NCBI RefSeq assembly: GCF_035961655.1
Contig: NZ_CP108393.1
Coordinates: 3,951,501-4,015,500 of the forward strand
Source of the DNA: Streptomyces sp. NBC_01317
GTDB taxonomy: Bacteria > Actinomycetota > Actinomycetes > Streptomycetales > Streptomycetaceae
Direction: 5' to 3'
DNA: 64,000 nt
Positions within the stretch are counted from its first letter, which is position 1. Each line of letters begins with the position of its first letter. The translations under genes were made by a program, and so were the position numbers. Of the stretch, positions 8,100-16,872 are shown piece after piece. The notes below the pieces were generated by a model. The model did no database searches, was not told the DNA's origin, and worked only from the letters and a program-made list of their open reading frames with translations.

Positions 8100-8640
8100 T
8101 TCTGCATTCCGCGCTCGCGGCAGGGCAAAGAGGCCGAAACGCTTCTATTCGATGAGTCTCTGCTGGAACCAACCGAGCACACTGCCCCCCTTTTCGCACG
8201 TCGCCCAGAAGGGCGGTCACCGTCTGCTGGCGTACGAGCGGTTCCAGATCGGCCAGCGGCTGGTCCAGCAGAACGAGATCGGGCCCTTTCCCCGGGCCAC
8301 CGAGAGGGCGACCGGGGTGCGCCGGCCCCTGGAGAGCCGTCCCACCTTGGCGTCGAGTGGTACCGGACCCCGAGCGCAGGAAGTCCTCGGCCAGCCGCTG
8401 GTCCCACTCCGGGGTCAACTCCTGGCCGAGCCGCAGGGTCACGGCCACGGTGAAGCGCGGGAACAGCGGCTTCACCTGCGGGAGGAACGCGACGCGCCGA
8501 CGCGCGCACGGTCCTCCGGCGGGTTCGCCGAATACCCTCACCTCCCCGGCCGTGGCCTGCCGCAACCCCGCCACGATCTCCAGCATCGTGGCCTTCCCCG
8601 CCCCGTTCGGCCCGACGAGACAGCGGGAAACCGGAACGTC
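8100..8640 (-). pseudogene. Decayed ABC transporter ATP-binding protein
   Basis: A Walker A (GPNGAGKATML) and the following helix and strand (VAFLPQVKPLF) are readable in one frame. The signature region LSRGRRTPVALSVARGKG appears only in another frame, and the Walker B strand GPDLVLLDQPLADLEPL returns to the first frame. At least two frameshifts are therefore needed. The conserved Thr of Walker A is Ala, the signature LSGGQ has become LSRGR, and the expected DEP reads DQP. The 5' end is missing and the 3' end runs into the Crp gene. It is most likely a dead drug-export ATPase of the actinobacterial type. Confidence 0.7.
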
Positions 8641-8956
8641 GCGTCGCGCGGCACCCAACGCCCCCCAGCCCCCTGCTTCTCCAGCGGCAGTTCCACCAGT
8701 TCCCGTACGTCGTTGTGGTTCAGGTCCCCGGGCAGCGCCCGCTCCGACCAGTCGGACAGCTCCGCGGGGATAGTTGGCGTCGGGAGGGGGCGAACCCCGC
8801 CGACGCCGTGAGGGCCGGACGGCCGTGCCGGGAACAGCGGGTCCGGTCGGCACGGTTACATGTTCCAAGGGACCGGCGCCGTACGGGCCGGGAGTACGGA
8901 GACCGAAGGTCTACCGCCCCACCAGGATCCGGGTTCACGCAGGAGGACTGTTTTTC
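8641..8956. other. Region without a supported gene, upstream of the PIG-L gene
   Basis: The minus strand has a short readable stretch (SDWSERALPGDLNHNDVREL) near 8700-8760 that could be the end of another broken gene, but I cannot assign it. The rest presumably holds the promoter of the plus-strand deacetylase gene. No repeat or hairpin stands out. Confidence 0.4.
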
Positions 8957-9811
8957 ATGACTGGCCGACCCTTGACGCTCATGGCCGTACACGCACACCC
9001 CGACGACGAGGCCACCGGGACCGGAGGAATCCTCGCGCGGTATGCGGCGGAAGGCATCCGTACGGTTCTCGTGACGTGTACCGACGGCGGTTGCGGTGAC
9101 GGGCCGGGAGGCGTCAAGCCGGGCGATCCCGGACACGATCCGGCGGCCGTCGTCGCGATGCGCCGTCAGGAACTGGAGGCGAGCTGTGACGTCCTGAAGA
9201 TCAGCGATCTGGAGATGCTGGACTACGCCGACTCCGGGATGATGGGCTGGCCGACCAACGACGCTCCCGGGGCGTTCTGGCAGACCCCCGTGGAAAAGGG
9301 CGCCGCCCGGCTGGCGGAACTCATGCGGCACTACCGGCCGGACGTGGTCGTCACCTACGACGAGTACGGCTTCTACGGCCACCCCGACCACATCCAGGCC
9401 CACCGCATCACGATGGCGGCCGTGGAGATGATCGCGCCGGAGACGGCCGCGCCGACCCCGAAGGTGTACTGGACGACGATGCCCCGATCGGTGATGCGGC
9501 GGTTCGGGGAGGCGATGCGCGAGTTCGACGAGGACACGGCGGGGACGGAGCCGGACCCCGCCGAGGCCGCCGAGATGGCCAAGATCGGCCTCCCCGACGA
9601 CGAGATCACCACGTGGGTGGACACCACCGCGTTCAGCGGTCAGAAGTTCGACGCGCTGGCCGCGCACGCCAGTCAGGGCGAGAACATCTTCTTCCTCAAG
9701 ATGGGCAAGGAGAGGTTCGGCGACTTGATGGGCATCGAGACCTTCGTACGGGTCAAGGACGCCACCGGCGCGGCCGTACCCGAGAACGATCTCTTCGCCG
9801 GCCTGCGCTGA
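8957..9811 (+). CDS. PIG-L (LmbE-like) family deacetylase, MshB/Mca-type
   Basis: The product is 284 aa from an ATG preceded by AGGAGG at 8941-8946. The N-terminus has the zinc-binding motif HAHPDDE (His14, Asp16, Asp17), and the later YGHPDHIQAH supplies the remaining zinc histidine. PIG-L enzymes remove acetyl groups from N-acetylglucosamine conjugates; MshB and Mca of mycothiol metabolism belong here and are about this length. The middle of the protein has an acidic insert (DEDTAGTEPDPAEAAEM), and the substrate cannot be decided from sequence. It stands alone, with no mycothiol genes beside it, so detoxification or antibiotic-sugar tailoring remain possible. Confidence 0.85.
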   Translation: MTGRPLTLMAVHAHPDDEATGTGGILARYAAEGIRTVLVTCTDGGCGDGPGGVKPGDPGHDPAAVVAMRRQELEASCDVLKISDLEMLDYADSGMMGWPTNDAPGAFWQTPVEKGAARLAELMRHYRPDVVVTYDEYGFYGHPDHIQAHRITMAAVEMIAPETAAPTPKVYWTTMPRSVMRRFGEAMREFDEDTAGTEPDPAEAAEMAKIGLPDDEITTWVDTTAFSGQKFDALAAHASQGENIFFLKMGKERFGDLMGIETFVRVKDATGAAVPENDLFAGLR

Positions 9812-9946
9812 CGCGCCCGCTCGCCCGCCCGTCCGCTCACCCTCGATTCCAGGGGGCGCTGCCGTACGGATCTGTTCGCGCGCGAGGCGTCGACCGGCGA
9901 TCTCCACCTCTTCGAGGAGGGACGGGTCGCGGTCGGCCCGCGCTTC

Positions 9947-10702
9947 TCAGGTCCGGGGCATCCGGGATCTCAGCACGTCGACCTCGCAGCCCGGCGCGAA
10001 CGGGTCGAAGCCGTGCCCGGCCAGCCAGCGGACCACCAGCAGGCTGCGGACCGACCACCACGCGCGGATCACGTCGAGGTCGACGTCGGTGCCGTAGCCC
10101 GCGAGGACGTCGCCGAGGCGCTCCTCGTGTCCGAGCGTGAGGGTGGCGAGGTCGTAGAGGGGATCGCCCCGGCCCGCCTCGGACCAGTCGATGATGCCGG
10201 TGACCTCGTCGTCCTCGGTGAAGACGTGGGTGATCTGGAGGTCGCCGTGCGTGAAGGCCGGAGTCCACGGCCGGAACGCGGCCTCGGCGACCTCGCGGTT
10301 GCGGGTGACCAGGTCGGCGGGCAGGACGCCGTTCGTCACGAGCCGTTCGCACTCGGCGTCGAGGTCCGCCGCCAGCTCGACCGGGTCCCGGCCGGCCCCG
10401 CCGGCCCGGGACGGCAACGGCGCGTCGTGCAGCCGCCGGACGGCGGCGCCCGCCGCGGCCCATGCCGCCGATGACGCGGCCGACGGCTCGCCGAGGAGGC
10501 CGAGCGCCGTCCCCCGCACCGCGGCGATCGCCAGCACGGGCGGTTCGCGCCACAGGACCTTTGGGGTCGGGACCGGCACGAGGCCCATCGCCTCTACCTC
10601 GACGTCGATACGCGCCTGATCGGCGTCGACCTTCAGGAACACGTCGCCGACGCGCAGGGTCGCGCGCTCGGAGTGGGCGACGATGACTTTGACCTCATCC
10701 AT
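9947..10702 (-). CDS. Aminoglycoside phosphotransferase-like kinase
   Basis: The product is 251 aa. The catalytic loop FTHGDLQITHVF and the metal-binding segment GIIDWSEAGRGDPLYDLA match the APH/choline kinase fold; the HxD and the DxD-type Asp are both present. The N-lobe is short (LRVGDVFLKVDAD) with the ATP-anchoring Lys. Proteins of this kind phosphorylate small molecules such as aminoglycosides, macrolides or sugars, but many are orphan kinases. It is a single gene with no obvious partner. The ATG at 10702 has little ribosome binding site, so a weak or leaderless start is likely. Confidence 0.82.
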   Translation of the reverse strand: MDEVKVIVAHSERATLRVGDVFLKVDADQARIDVEVEAMGLVPVPTPKVLWREPPVLAIAAVRGTALGLLGEPSAASSAAWAAAGAAVRRLHDAPLPSRAGGAGRDPVELAADLDAECERLVTNGVLPADLVTRNREVAEAAFRPWTPAFTHGDLQITHVFTEDDEVTGIIDWSEAGRGDPLYDLATLTLGHEERLGDVLAGYGTDVDLDVIRAWWSVRSLLVVRWLAGHGFDPFAPGCEVDVLRSRMPRT

Positions 10703-10744
10703 GGGCGAGCAGTATCCCGGGGGTGATCGCCTGTGTCGCGGGAT

Positions 10745-10948
10745 TTATCGCGTGCGGTCGTACGGCCGATCCCCCTTCCCGCCCTTCGGCGGTGCCGGGC
10801 TTTGTCCCTCGGCTCCTCGGCCCCTCGGCTCCCCGGCTGCGGGGCCGACGCGGGCGGCGGCGCGGAAGTGTTCGTTGTACAGCCGCAATTCCGCCTCGTA
10901 GTCGAACAGTTGGGGGGTACCTCTGCTCCGGTCGGGCGTCACGGTCAT
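10745..10948 (-). pseudogene. Truncated 5' end of a SAM methyltransferase gene
   Basis: A good start (AGGAG, then ATG) opens a frame whose first 35 residues (including YEAELRLYNEHFRAAARVGP) read like the N-terminus of a common actinomycete class I methyltransferase. Where the SAM motif should follow, the frame turns into low-complexity Gly/Arg/Pro sequence. This looks like a 3' deletion remnant, though a novel 67-aa peptide cannot be fully excluded. Confidence 0.5.
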
Positions 10949-11030
10949 CAGCTCCTCTCGGTACCGAGGGCAACATCCTCCTCAGGTCATGATGGACGGG
11001 CGGGGATCTGTTCGCTTCAAAGGGGGGCGC

Positions 11031-11774
11031 GTGAGCGACGGTATTCAGTGGATGGCCGGCACGACGACAAGTTCCGGGTGGATGCTGGATGTGCACTTCG
11101 CACGCGGCATCGACGCGGAGGAGCTGGCGGTGCGTATGGGGGCGTCGCGCGGGGCGGCGGCGGGACCGATGACCGACGCCGAGATGGCCGACCTCGACGT
11201 CGACGGCTTCCCCGACCGTGGGCCGGGCGGCGCCGTGGTCCGCGTCGGCGAACACGCGGGCTGGGCGTTCGCCCTCCTGTACGGCGCCTACCTCAACCGG
11301 CTGGAGGAGGTCTCGCGCGACGGCGTGGAAGCGGTCCGCCACCACCACAACTCGGAGCATCCGCCCACCACCGTCCTGTACGCGCGCGACGGCCGTACCG
11401 TCTGCGGATTCGGGCTGTGCGAGGAGCGCCACCGCTATGGCCAGGAGCCTGATCTGCTCCTGCCCGACCTCGTGGCCGCCGGGACCCTGAACCCGGATGG
11501 AGAGACCTACCGCGTCGTCGGCGTCGACGACTACGACGATCGCAGGCGCCGCGGCTTGGCCGTCTTCGAGGAGCGCTTCGGGCTCTCGCTGCCGCGTACC
11601 GTACTCACCGAAGACGCTCTTCCCGTGTACGCGGTCACGGGCTCACCGGCGCCCGACTTCGCGGAGGTCTCCGCGTGGGCTGCGGCTGACGGCAGGCCTC
11701 TTCCCGACGGGCGCCTGGGCCTGATTCCGGCCGGGCTGCGCAGGGACTACGAGCGGGCCGCCGAGGTTTGGTAG
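11031..11774 (+). CDS. DUF6461-type protein
   Basis: From GTG 11031 (VSDGIQWM), with a purine-rich AAAGGGGGG upstream, the product is 247 aa. The opening GIQWM, the phrase ARGIDAEELAVRMGA, the acidic middle and the region around YARDGRTVCGFG recall the DUF6461 family of actinomycetes, whose function is unknown. There is no signal peptide, membrane segment or catalytic motif that I recognise. The gene is monocistronic. The open frame extends upstream to 10989, but the GTG start fits the family better. Confidence 0.7.
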   Translation: MSDGIQWMAGTTTSSGWMLDVHFARGIDAEELAVRMGASRGAAAGPMTDAEMADLDVDGFPDRGPGGAVVRVGEHAGWAFALLYGAYLNRLEEVSRDGVEAVRHHHNSEHPPTTVLYARDGRTVCGFGLCEERHRYGQEPDLLLPDLVAAGTLNPDGETYRVVGVDDYDDRRRRGLAVFEERFGLSLPRTVLTEDALPVYAVTGSPAPDFAEVSAWAAADGRPLPDGRLGLIPAGLRRDYERAAEVW

Positions 11775-11903
11775 CGTGCGCCGCCGCTCGGGGTCTTCTG
11801 GACGTTGCGGTCGGTGACCGGTTGCGCTTACTGATGTCCTCAATCGCCGGACGGGCTTGGGTTTGTCGTGGTGACGGGGGGCGGGGCCTGCGGAGGTACG
11901 TAT

Positions 11904-11989
11904 GTCCGGACTGCATGTTTTACGGCGCCTCAGGGACTCGTCCAGTTCACCGGTAGTCATGCGCCACAAAACACGCTTTACGTCCGGAC
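11904..11989 (+). repeat. About 86-bp element, copy 1 of an inverted pair
   Basis: It begins GTCCGGACTGCATGTTTTAC and ends ACAAAACACGCTTTACGTCCGGAC-like sequence. The two ends are themselves partly complementary (GTCCGGAC, TTTTAC/GTAAA), so a folded RNA or a MITE-like element is possible. A second copy lies inverted at 12330-12417. Confidence 0.65.
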
Positions 11990-12329
11990 ACACGCACCTC
12001 CTCCGACCCCACCCCCCTCACGCCGACGGGAGACGCAACGACCCCGCCCGCCCGGGACGCCTGGCCTCTGCCCGGTGGACGGTGCCGCTTACCAACGTCC
12101 TCAATCGCCGGACGGGCTGGAGTGTGCCCCTGCGCGGTGCGCAGGTGACGGTTACTGCGTCCTCAATCGCCGGACGGGCTGGAGTGTGCCCCTGCGCGGT
12201 GCGCAGGTGCGGGTTACCGATGTCCTCAAACGCCGGACGGGCTGGATGGTGCCCCCGGTGTCCTCCAACGCCGGGGCGGGCCGGGGTTTGTTTTGGCGCG
12301 GGCCTGGGAGGGGGACGGGCAGGGGTCGT

Positions 12330-12417
12330 GTCCGGAACGTAGAGCGTGTTTTGTGTCGCATGGCCCCGGTGAACCAAACGACCCGCCGAACGCGACGTAA
12401 AACATGCAGTGCAGGAC
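12330..12417 (-). repeat. About 88-bp element, copy 2 of an inverted pair
   Basis: Read on the minus strand it aligns end to end with 11904-11989: the TGCATGTTTTACG block, the GGTTCACCGG centre, and CAAAACACGC followed by GTCCGGAC-like sequence are shared, with divergence between. The two copies enclose about 340 bp that hold most of the short GCCGGACGGGCT repeats. Confidence 0.65.
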
Positions 12418-12591
12418 ACGACCCCTGCCCGGCCCCCGGCAACAACCCGCACCCAAACCACCGGGCCGCAGCGGGCACAACCAAGCCCGTCCGGCGATTG
12501 AGGACAATCAGGAACCCGCGCGGACACCGGGCACGCGGGCACCATCAAGCCCGTCCGGCGACTGAGGACAAAAGCACGGCCGCCAGGCCCG

Positions 12592-13075
12592 TCACACCCG
12601 GTCCTGGAAAACGCAGTTCCATACGTGCGTGCCCGCCACACCGCCATCGCCCCGCACAGCCACCGCGTCCGTGTACGCACGCGTCTCCGCCGCCAACAGC
12701 CCCGCATGCAGCGGCTCGTACGCCTTCGTCGCCGCGTTCCACCGGCTGATCCGGTACCCCGCGACGGTGTCGCAGTCGGGCGCCTTGTTGCACCGCCAGT
12801 TGATGGAGGGGCCGTCCTGGCCGGGACCGATGACGGTCCCGTACCCCATGTCGCCCAGGTCCCAGTCCCGCGTGACCGTCACCGACGGCCGGACGTCCAG
12901 TTCGGTGGCCTCGACGACCGGCACCCTCGGGTCGCCCACCGGCAGCGCGTTGCTCCAGCGGTCCTTCGCGACGACCGCGTACACGTACGTCTCGCCGTCC
13001 GGCACATCGCCGCAGAGGACCGCGAGCGGGTCGCTCGTGCCCTCCCCGCAGGAGGCGGAGCCGAGCCTCTGACCG
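12592..13075 (-). pseudogene. 3' remnant of a secreted Fn3-like protein gene
   Basis: The readable part has paired cysteines and fibronectin type III-like phrases (YVYAVVAKDRWSN, VAGYRISRWNAATKAYEPL), typical of the C-terminus of large secreted actinomycete proteins. No start codon, ribosome binding site or signal peptide precedes it; the frame degenerates near 13075. I therefore call it a 5'-truncated fragment. Confidence 0.55.
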
Positions 13076-13205
13076 TGCCGTCCGGCTGCCGGATGCCGGT
13101 CCGGGCCACGTAGCCGGCGCCGCTCAGGAGACGTACGCGTCACCGGCCGGGGACTGTCGGCTGCCGACGGCCTTCGGGCTGCTGGCCCTGCCCTTCGGAC
13201 TCGGC

Positions 13206-13499
13206 GTGCTCGTGTGCTGCCTGCGGCTCCGGTACGCCTCCGTCACGCCACCTGCCCACTCGTGGGCCGTCATGGGAGTGGTGGGCGGCGGCAGTCTGGC
13301 ACCGGTCGGCTTCACCGCTGCCATGCTGAGCCCCGGCCTGCCGGAGGCGCTGCTCATCACGGCGGCCGGCATTCCGCCGGTCGCGCTCCTGGTCGCGTTC
13401 CACGCCCGGAGCGTGCGCCGCGAGCCAGGCCCCGCTTCGCGGACACGCCCTGGGGCCCGGCCCGGCCCGCCGCGCGCGCCGGTGTCCCGGCGGGTGTGA
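13206..13499 (+). CDS. Small two-helix membrane protein, start uncertain
   Basis: The frame encodes two or three hydrophobic segments: TAFGLLALPFGLGVLVCCL at the beginning (partly upstream of the listed GTG), then MGVVGGGSLAPVGFTAAML and ALLITAAGIPPVALLVAF, followed by a basic Arg/Pro tail. The frame is open upstream to about 13080, so the true start may be earlier or lost. Family unknown. It lies between two remnants, so it may itself be a fragment. Confidence 0.4.
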   Translation: MLVCCLRLRYASVTPPAHSWAVMGVVGGGSLAPVGFTAAMLSPGLPEALLITAAGIPPVALLVAFHARSVRREPGPASRTRPGARPGPPRAPVSRRV

Positions 13500-13963
13500 A
13501 GATCCGGTCCAGGTGGTGGCGCAGGACCGCGAGGTGCGGCCTTCCTCGTCGGTGGGCACGCCGGCCTCGGCGGCCACCTCCCGCAGCGCAGGCCGACGGC
13601 GTGCGGTCCGCGCCGTCCCGCGACCCGGATGAGCGCCTCGGAACCTCCAGGAGGTGCCACCGTGCCCACCGTGCCCGACCACACCACCCGTGTACGCCGC
13701 GGCCCCGGCCCGTGGTACTGATCCACGGTCCGGGCGGCTGCTCGGCCCAGTGGTACCCCCACATCCCCGGTGACCCCGGCCGCGGCGTCCAGCGTGGATC
13801 TTCGCCGGCCCGTTCGCGACCTTCGCCCCAAGGCGCCGTGCCCGCGCCCGCGCCCGCGCCGAAATCGTCGCGGTTTCCGGCGACGTCGACTCCGGCGGCC
13901 GGTGGCGCCGGTAGCGCCGGTAGCGCCGGTACGGTACGGGGCGCTCCTGCCACGCGTACGGAA
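13500..13963. other. Gene-remnant region
   Basis: The minus strand near 13530-13600 has a TetR-like helix (LREVAAEAGVP) that shifts frame at once. The plus strand near 13710-13760 has an alpha/beta-hydrolase opening (VVLIHGPGGCSAQWYPH) that ends shortly after. No intact gene can be supported; both look like decayed ends of a regulator and hydrolase pair. Confidence 0.4.
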
Positions 13964-14899
13964 TCAGGGAACGAGGTGGCCCGCGGCGCGGAACAGTTCG
14001 TACCACTCCGCCCGGGTGAGCGGAAGGTCGGAGCCCTGGGCGGCGCCCGCGACGCGCTCCGGGCTGGTGGTGCCCAGCACGACCTGCATCTGGGCGGGGT
14101 GGCGGGTGATCCAGGCGGTCGCGATCGCGATGGCGGGGACGTCGTACTGACGGGCGAGACGGTCGATGACGGCGTTCAGCTCGGGGTAGTCCGGCGAGCC
14201 GAGGAAGACACCCGTGAAGAAGCCCGCCTGGAAGGGGGACCACGCCTGGATGGTGATGTCGTGCAGACGGCAGTAGTCGACGATCCCCCCGCCGTCGAGG
14301 GTGACCGCCTGCTGCTCGGCGAGCATGTTCGTGGCGACGCCCTGGGCGATGATCGGCTCGTGGGTGATCGAGAGCTGGAGCTGGTTGGCCACGATGGGCT
14401 GGCGTACGTACTTGCGCAGCAGGTCGATCTGACGCGGGGTCTGGTTCGAGACACCGAAGGCGCGCACCTTGCCGGCGGACGCGAGCTCGTCGAAGGCGCG
14501 GGCGACCTCTTCGGGCTCGACCAGCGCGTCGGGGCGGTGCAGGAGCAGGATGTCGATGCGGTCGGTCCGCAGGGCCGCGAGTGAGCCCTCGACCGATTTG
14601 ACGATGTGCTCGTACGAGAAGTCGTAGTACGGCCCGTCCGTGACGATTCCCGCCTTGGTCTGGATCGTGATCTCGTCGCGCTGCGACGGGGTCAGCGCCA
14701 GCGCCTCGGCGAAGCGGCGTTCACAGTGGTGCAGTTCGCCGCCGTAGACGTCTGCGTGGTCGACGAAGTCGATGCCCGCGTCGCGCGCGGTGCGGACGAG
14801 TTCGCGGATCTCGTCGTCGGTCTTGTCGGTGATACGCATCAAGCCGAGCACGACGTTCGGGGCGAGGATGTCGGTGCCGGGCAGGGTGAAGGTCTTCAC
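13964..14899 (-). CDS. Aldo/keto reductase, YdhF-like
   Basis: The product is 311 aa and complete. The catalytic tetrad is in place: Asp47 and Tyr52 (FVDHADVYGG), Lys82 (TKAGI) and His121 (LLLHRPD). The C-terminal NADPH-binding segment (VVLGTTSPERVAGA) is also present. The overall pattern matches the subgroup of E. coli YdhF, NADPH-dependent reductases of small carbonyls with unclear physiological substrate. It is a single gene on the minus strand with a GC-rich, unremarkable upstream region. Confidence 0.85.
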   Translation of the reverse strand: MKTFTLPGTDILAPNVVLGLMRITDKTDDEIRELVRTARDAGIDFVDHADVYGGELHHCERRFAEALALTPSQRDEITIQTKAGIVTDGPYYDFSYEHIVKSVEGSLAALRTDRIDILLLHRPDALVEPEEVARAFDELASAGKVRAFGVSNQTPRQIDLLRKYVRQPIVANQLQLSITHEPIIAQGVATNMLAEQQAVTLDGGGIVDYCRLHDITIQAWSPFQAGFFTGVFLGSPDYPELNAVIDRLARQYDVPAIAIATAWITRHPAQMQVVLGTTSPERVAGAAQGSDLPLTRAEWYELFRAAGHLVP

Positions 14900-15059
14900 G
14901 ACGGTGTGCCTTTCGGGTGTTCAGATCCGCACAGTGCAAACGGGGCCAGTCTGCACTTTAGGGGGCGGGGGGTCCATCGGCGGTGCGCAGCGAGGCCCGG
15001 GGCGCGCGGATGGCTGAGCCGCCGGGCTGTGCCGGGGGCCCTGGGGCTCGGGACGGATC

Positions 15060-15338
15060 GTGAAGGCCTTCGGAACCGCCGGGTGCGGGAGGTGTGTGGT
15101 GTTCTACGGGGCACTGGAGCTGGACGAGATCGTCCCGGCGATGGGTGAGCCGGCCGGGGTGGCGATCAACATCGTTGACGCGGACGGGGCGATGCTGTTC
15201 CCGCCGGTGGTGGGGATCGCGGCGGACGAGGCCGCGCAGACGTGGAAGGACACCGACCGGGCGGTGGACAACACGTTCGGCCCCTCCCCCGAGGAACGGG
15301 CCGCCCAGCCACGGCAACAGCCCCCGGGTGACGGGTGA
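15060..15338 (+). CDS. Possible 92-aa protein of unknown function
   Basis: A GTG-initiated frame encodes a compact, balanced sequence (GVAINIVDADGAMLFPPVVG) with a helical C-terminal segment and a Pro/Gln tail. The composition looks protein-like rather than a high-GC artefact, but no family is recognised and no strong ribosome binding site is seen. It might be a fragment of a larger protein. Confidence 0.4.
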   Translation: MKAFGTAGCGRCVVFYGALELDEIVPAMGEPAGVAINIVDADGAMLFPPVVGIAADEAAQTWKDTDRAVDNTFGPSPEERAAQPRQQPPGDG

Positions 15339-15936
15339 CACGTGTCGGGAAGGCCGGGAGGTCGCCGTCGGCAGACTGGTCCACCACGCCGCCCACGGCA
15401 CTTTCGACATGCTTCTGTCAAGTTGACAACACGCCTGTTCCGAGAGGGTATCCAGGCGTCGGTGGGCTGGGCCGGAAAGGCTCCACGCCGATGGGCGGCG
15501 ACCGAACGGCGACCCCGGAACCGCGTCGACCCGCCCTGACCAGCCAGTCGGCCGCCCCTGCGCAGAAGAGGTACCTCAACCTTCTTTTGTCCTGAATCCA
15601 GCTGTGCCGCGTGGCCGGTTCCTGGAAGGGTTTGCTCCCGTCGAAAGGTCGTAAGAAAAGCACCCATTCTGGGGAAGCTTTACCCCGTACAAAGTACGTC
15701 GGCCCGCCTTTCGGCCGCCGGATGAACGCCGCTGGTCATGGCGCCGCAATGACGCCGCAACAGATCCACCCATGGCCCTTGCCCGACCCGGAATCCGTCT
15801 TGTGCACGATGCGCCCCACTCCTGCGGCAAACATGCGATCCGACAATTTTTCTACGCGCGTCACGCGCACGAAACAAGGACGATATCAGCCCTGCCGGAA
15901 CGATCGGTCCGACGCCACAGAATTCGGAGACCTGCC
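15339..15936. other. Upstream region of the SARP gene, no gene seen
   Basis: This stretch of about 600 bp holds no convincing coding sequence on either strand. It is less GC-rich than its surroundings around 15580-15700 and 15830-15900, fitting a long promoter region for the SARP regulator downstream. No clear operator repeat is visible. Confidence 0.4.
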
Positions 15937-16803
15937 GTGGTCAGTCAGCTCACCTCAGCGTCACCAGGAATCGTCGCCTCAAACGACACACAAGGCCCGC
16001 GCTATTTCGTGCTGGGGCCGGTGGCGATGTATCAGGACGGCCGGTTGTGCACACCCAGCGCCCTCAAGCAGCGGGCCCTGCTGGTCCTGTTACTGCTGTC
16101 CGCCAACACTCCCGTACCGACCGACCGGCTGATCGAGGGGCTGTGGGGGGAACGCCCGCCGCAGGCCGCAGGTGCGACGCTCCAGATGTACGTTTCCGGC
16201 CTGCGCCGCGCCCTGGACCCCGCGCACGGCGCGGCCTCCCGTGACCCGCGGCACCACCCGCTGCTGAGCACCGAGACGGGCGGCTACCAGATGCGGCTGG
16301 CGCCCGGCGAACTGGACCTGGACCGCTTCCGCTCCCTCACCTCCGCCGGCCGCCGCCACCTCGCCGCCGGACGATGTCAGGAGGCGGGGACGGCACTCAG
16401 ACAGGCCCTGGCGCTCTGGCGCGGGCGTCCGTTCTCCGGCATGGAACACTCCGGCCGGCTCGGCTCGTACCGAGTGCGCCTGGAGGAGGAACACCTCTCG
16501 GCACTCGGCGACTACATCGACGTCGTCCTGTGCCGGGGCGAGAGCCACGAAGTCGTGGATGTCATCAGTGAACTCCACGAGTTGTGCGCCTCCCACCCCC
16601 TGCGGGAGTCGTTCCACGAGCAGTTGATCCGCGCCCTGTGCCGCGTCGGCCGCCGCGCCGACGCGCTCATGGTCTACGCCCGGGTACGCGGCATGATGAC
16701 CGCCGAGCTGGGCATAGAGCCGGGCCCCGGCCTCAAGGCGGCCCAACTCGCCGCCCTGGAAGGCCGCGAGCCCTACGGGACCGGGCATCCGCGCTGCCGA
16801 TGA
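15937..16803 (+). CDS. SARP-family transcriptional activator
   Basis: From GTG 15937, with GGAG 8 bp before it, the product is 288 aa. The first 100 residues form an OmpR-like winged helix (SALKQRALLVLLLLSANTPV, then TDRLIEGLWGERPP) and the rest is the bacterial transcriptional activation domain ending in RVRGMMTAELGIEPGPGLK. This is the DnrI/ActII-ORF4 architecture without the NB-ARC part found in AfsR. SARPs switch on antibiotic gene clusters. The nearest biosynthetic genes are the candidate RiPP locus, which converges on it, and the nucleoside operon further downstream; which one it controls, if either, is unknown. Confidence 0.88.
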   Translation: MVSQLTSASPGIVASNDTQGPRYFVLGPVAMYQDGRLCTPSALKQRALLVLLLLSANTPVPTDRLIEGLWGERPPQAAGATLQMYVSGLRRALDPAHGAASRDPRHHPLLSTETGGYQMRLAPGELDLDRFRSLTSAGRRHLAAGRCQEAGTALRQALALWRGRPFSGMEHSGRLGSYRVRLEEEHLSALGDYIDVVLCRGESHEVVDVISELHELCASHPLRESFHEQLIRALCRVGRRADALMVYARVRGMMTAELGIEPGPGLKAAQLAALEGREPYGTGHPRCR

Positions 16804-16807
16804 CAGA

Positions 16808-16869
16808 GCCGGACGGACGCGGCGCGATCGGGCTGGGTCCGGGCCCCGATCGCGCCGCGTCCGTCCGGC
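16808..16869. terminator. 25-bp perfect inverted repeat between convergent genes
   Basis: The arms at 16808-16832 and 16845-16869 (beginning GCCGGACGGACGCGG) pair perfectly over 25 bp around a 12-nt loop. The hairpin lies 5 bp after the SARP stop and about 90 bp beyond the stop of the convergent TPR gene, so it can act as a bidirectional terminator. Confidence 0.85.
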
Positions 16870-16872
16870 GGC

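Larger units (their letters stand above)
11775..12591. repeat. Intergenic zone with GCCGGACGGGCT-type repeats in both orientations
   Basis: No gene is supported here. The consensus CCTCAATCGCCGGACGGGCT occurs in plus orientation near 11838, 12099, 12161 and (as CAAACGCC) 12223, with a degenerate copy near 12264, and in reverse orientation near 12486 and 12548. This short element is commonly scattered between Streptomyces genes, here unusually dense. Open frames in the zone are high-GC artefacts. Confidence 0.7.

Noticed and set aside
7336..8868. Single 510-aa protein joining an ABC ATPase to a Crp regulator
   Set aside because: The upstream part lacks a whole ATPase signature in frame, and the family length fits a separate 240-aa Crp protein.
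11838..12569. CRISPR array
   Set aside because: Repeats are in both orientations with irregular spacing and there are no cas genes.
12018..12707. 229-aa minus-strand frame over the intergenic repeats
   Set aside because: It is mostly translated repeat sequence, rich in Arg and Pro.
13672..13800. Intact alpha/beta hydrolase gene
   Set aside because: Only the opening motif is present; a stop and frame loss follow within 30 codons.
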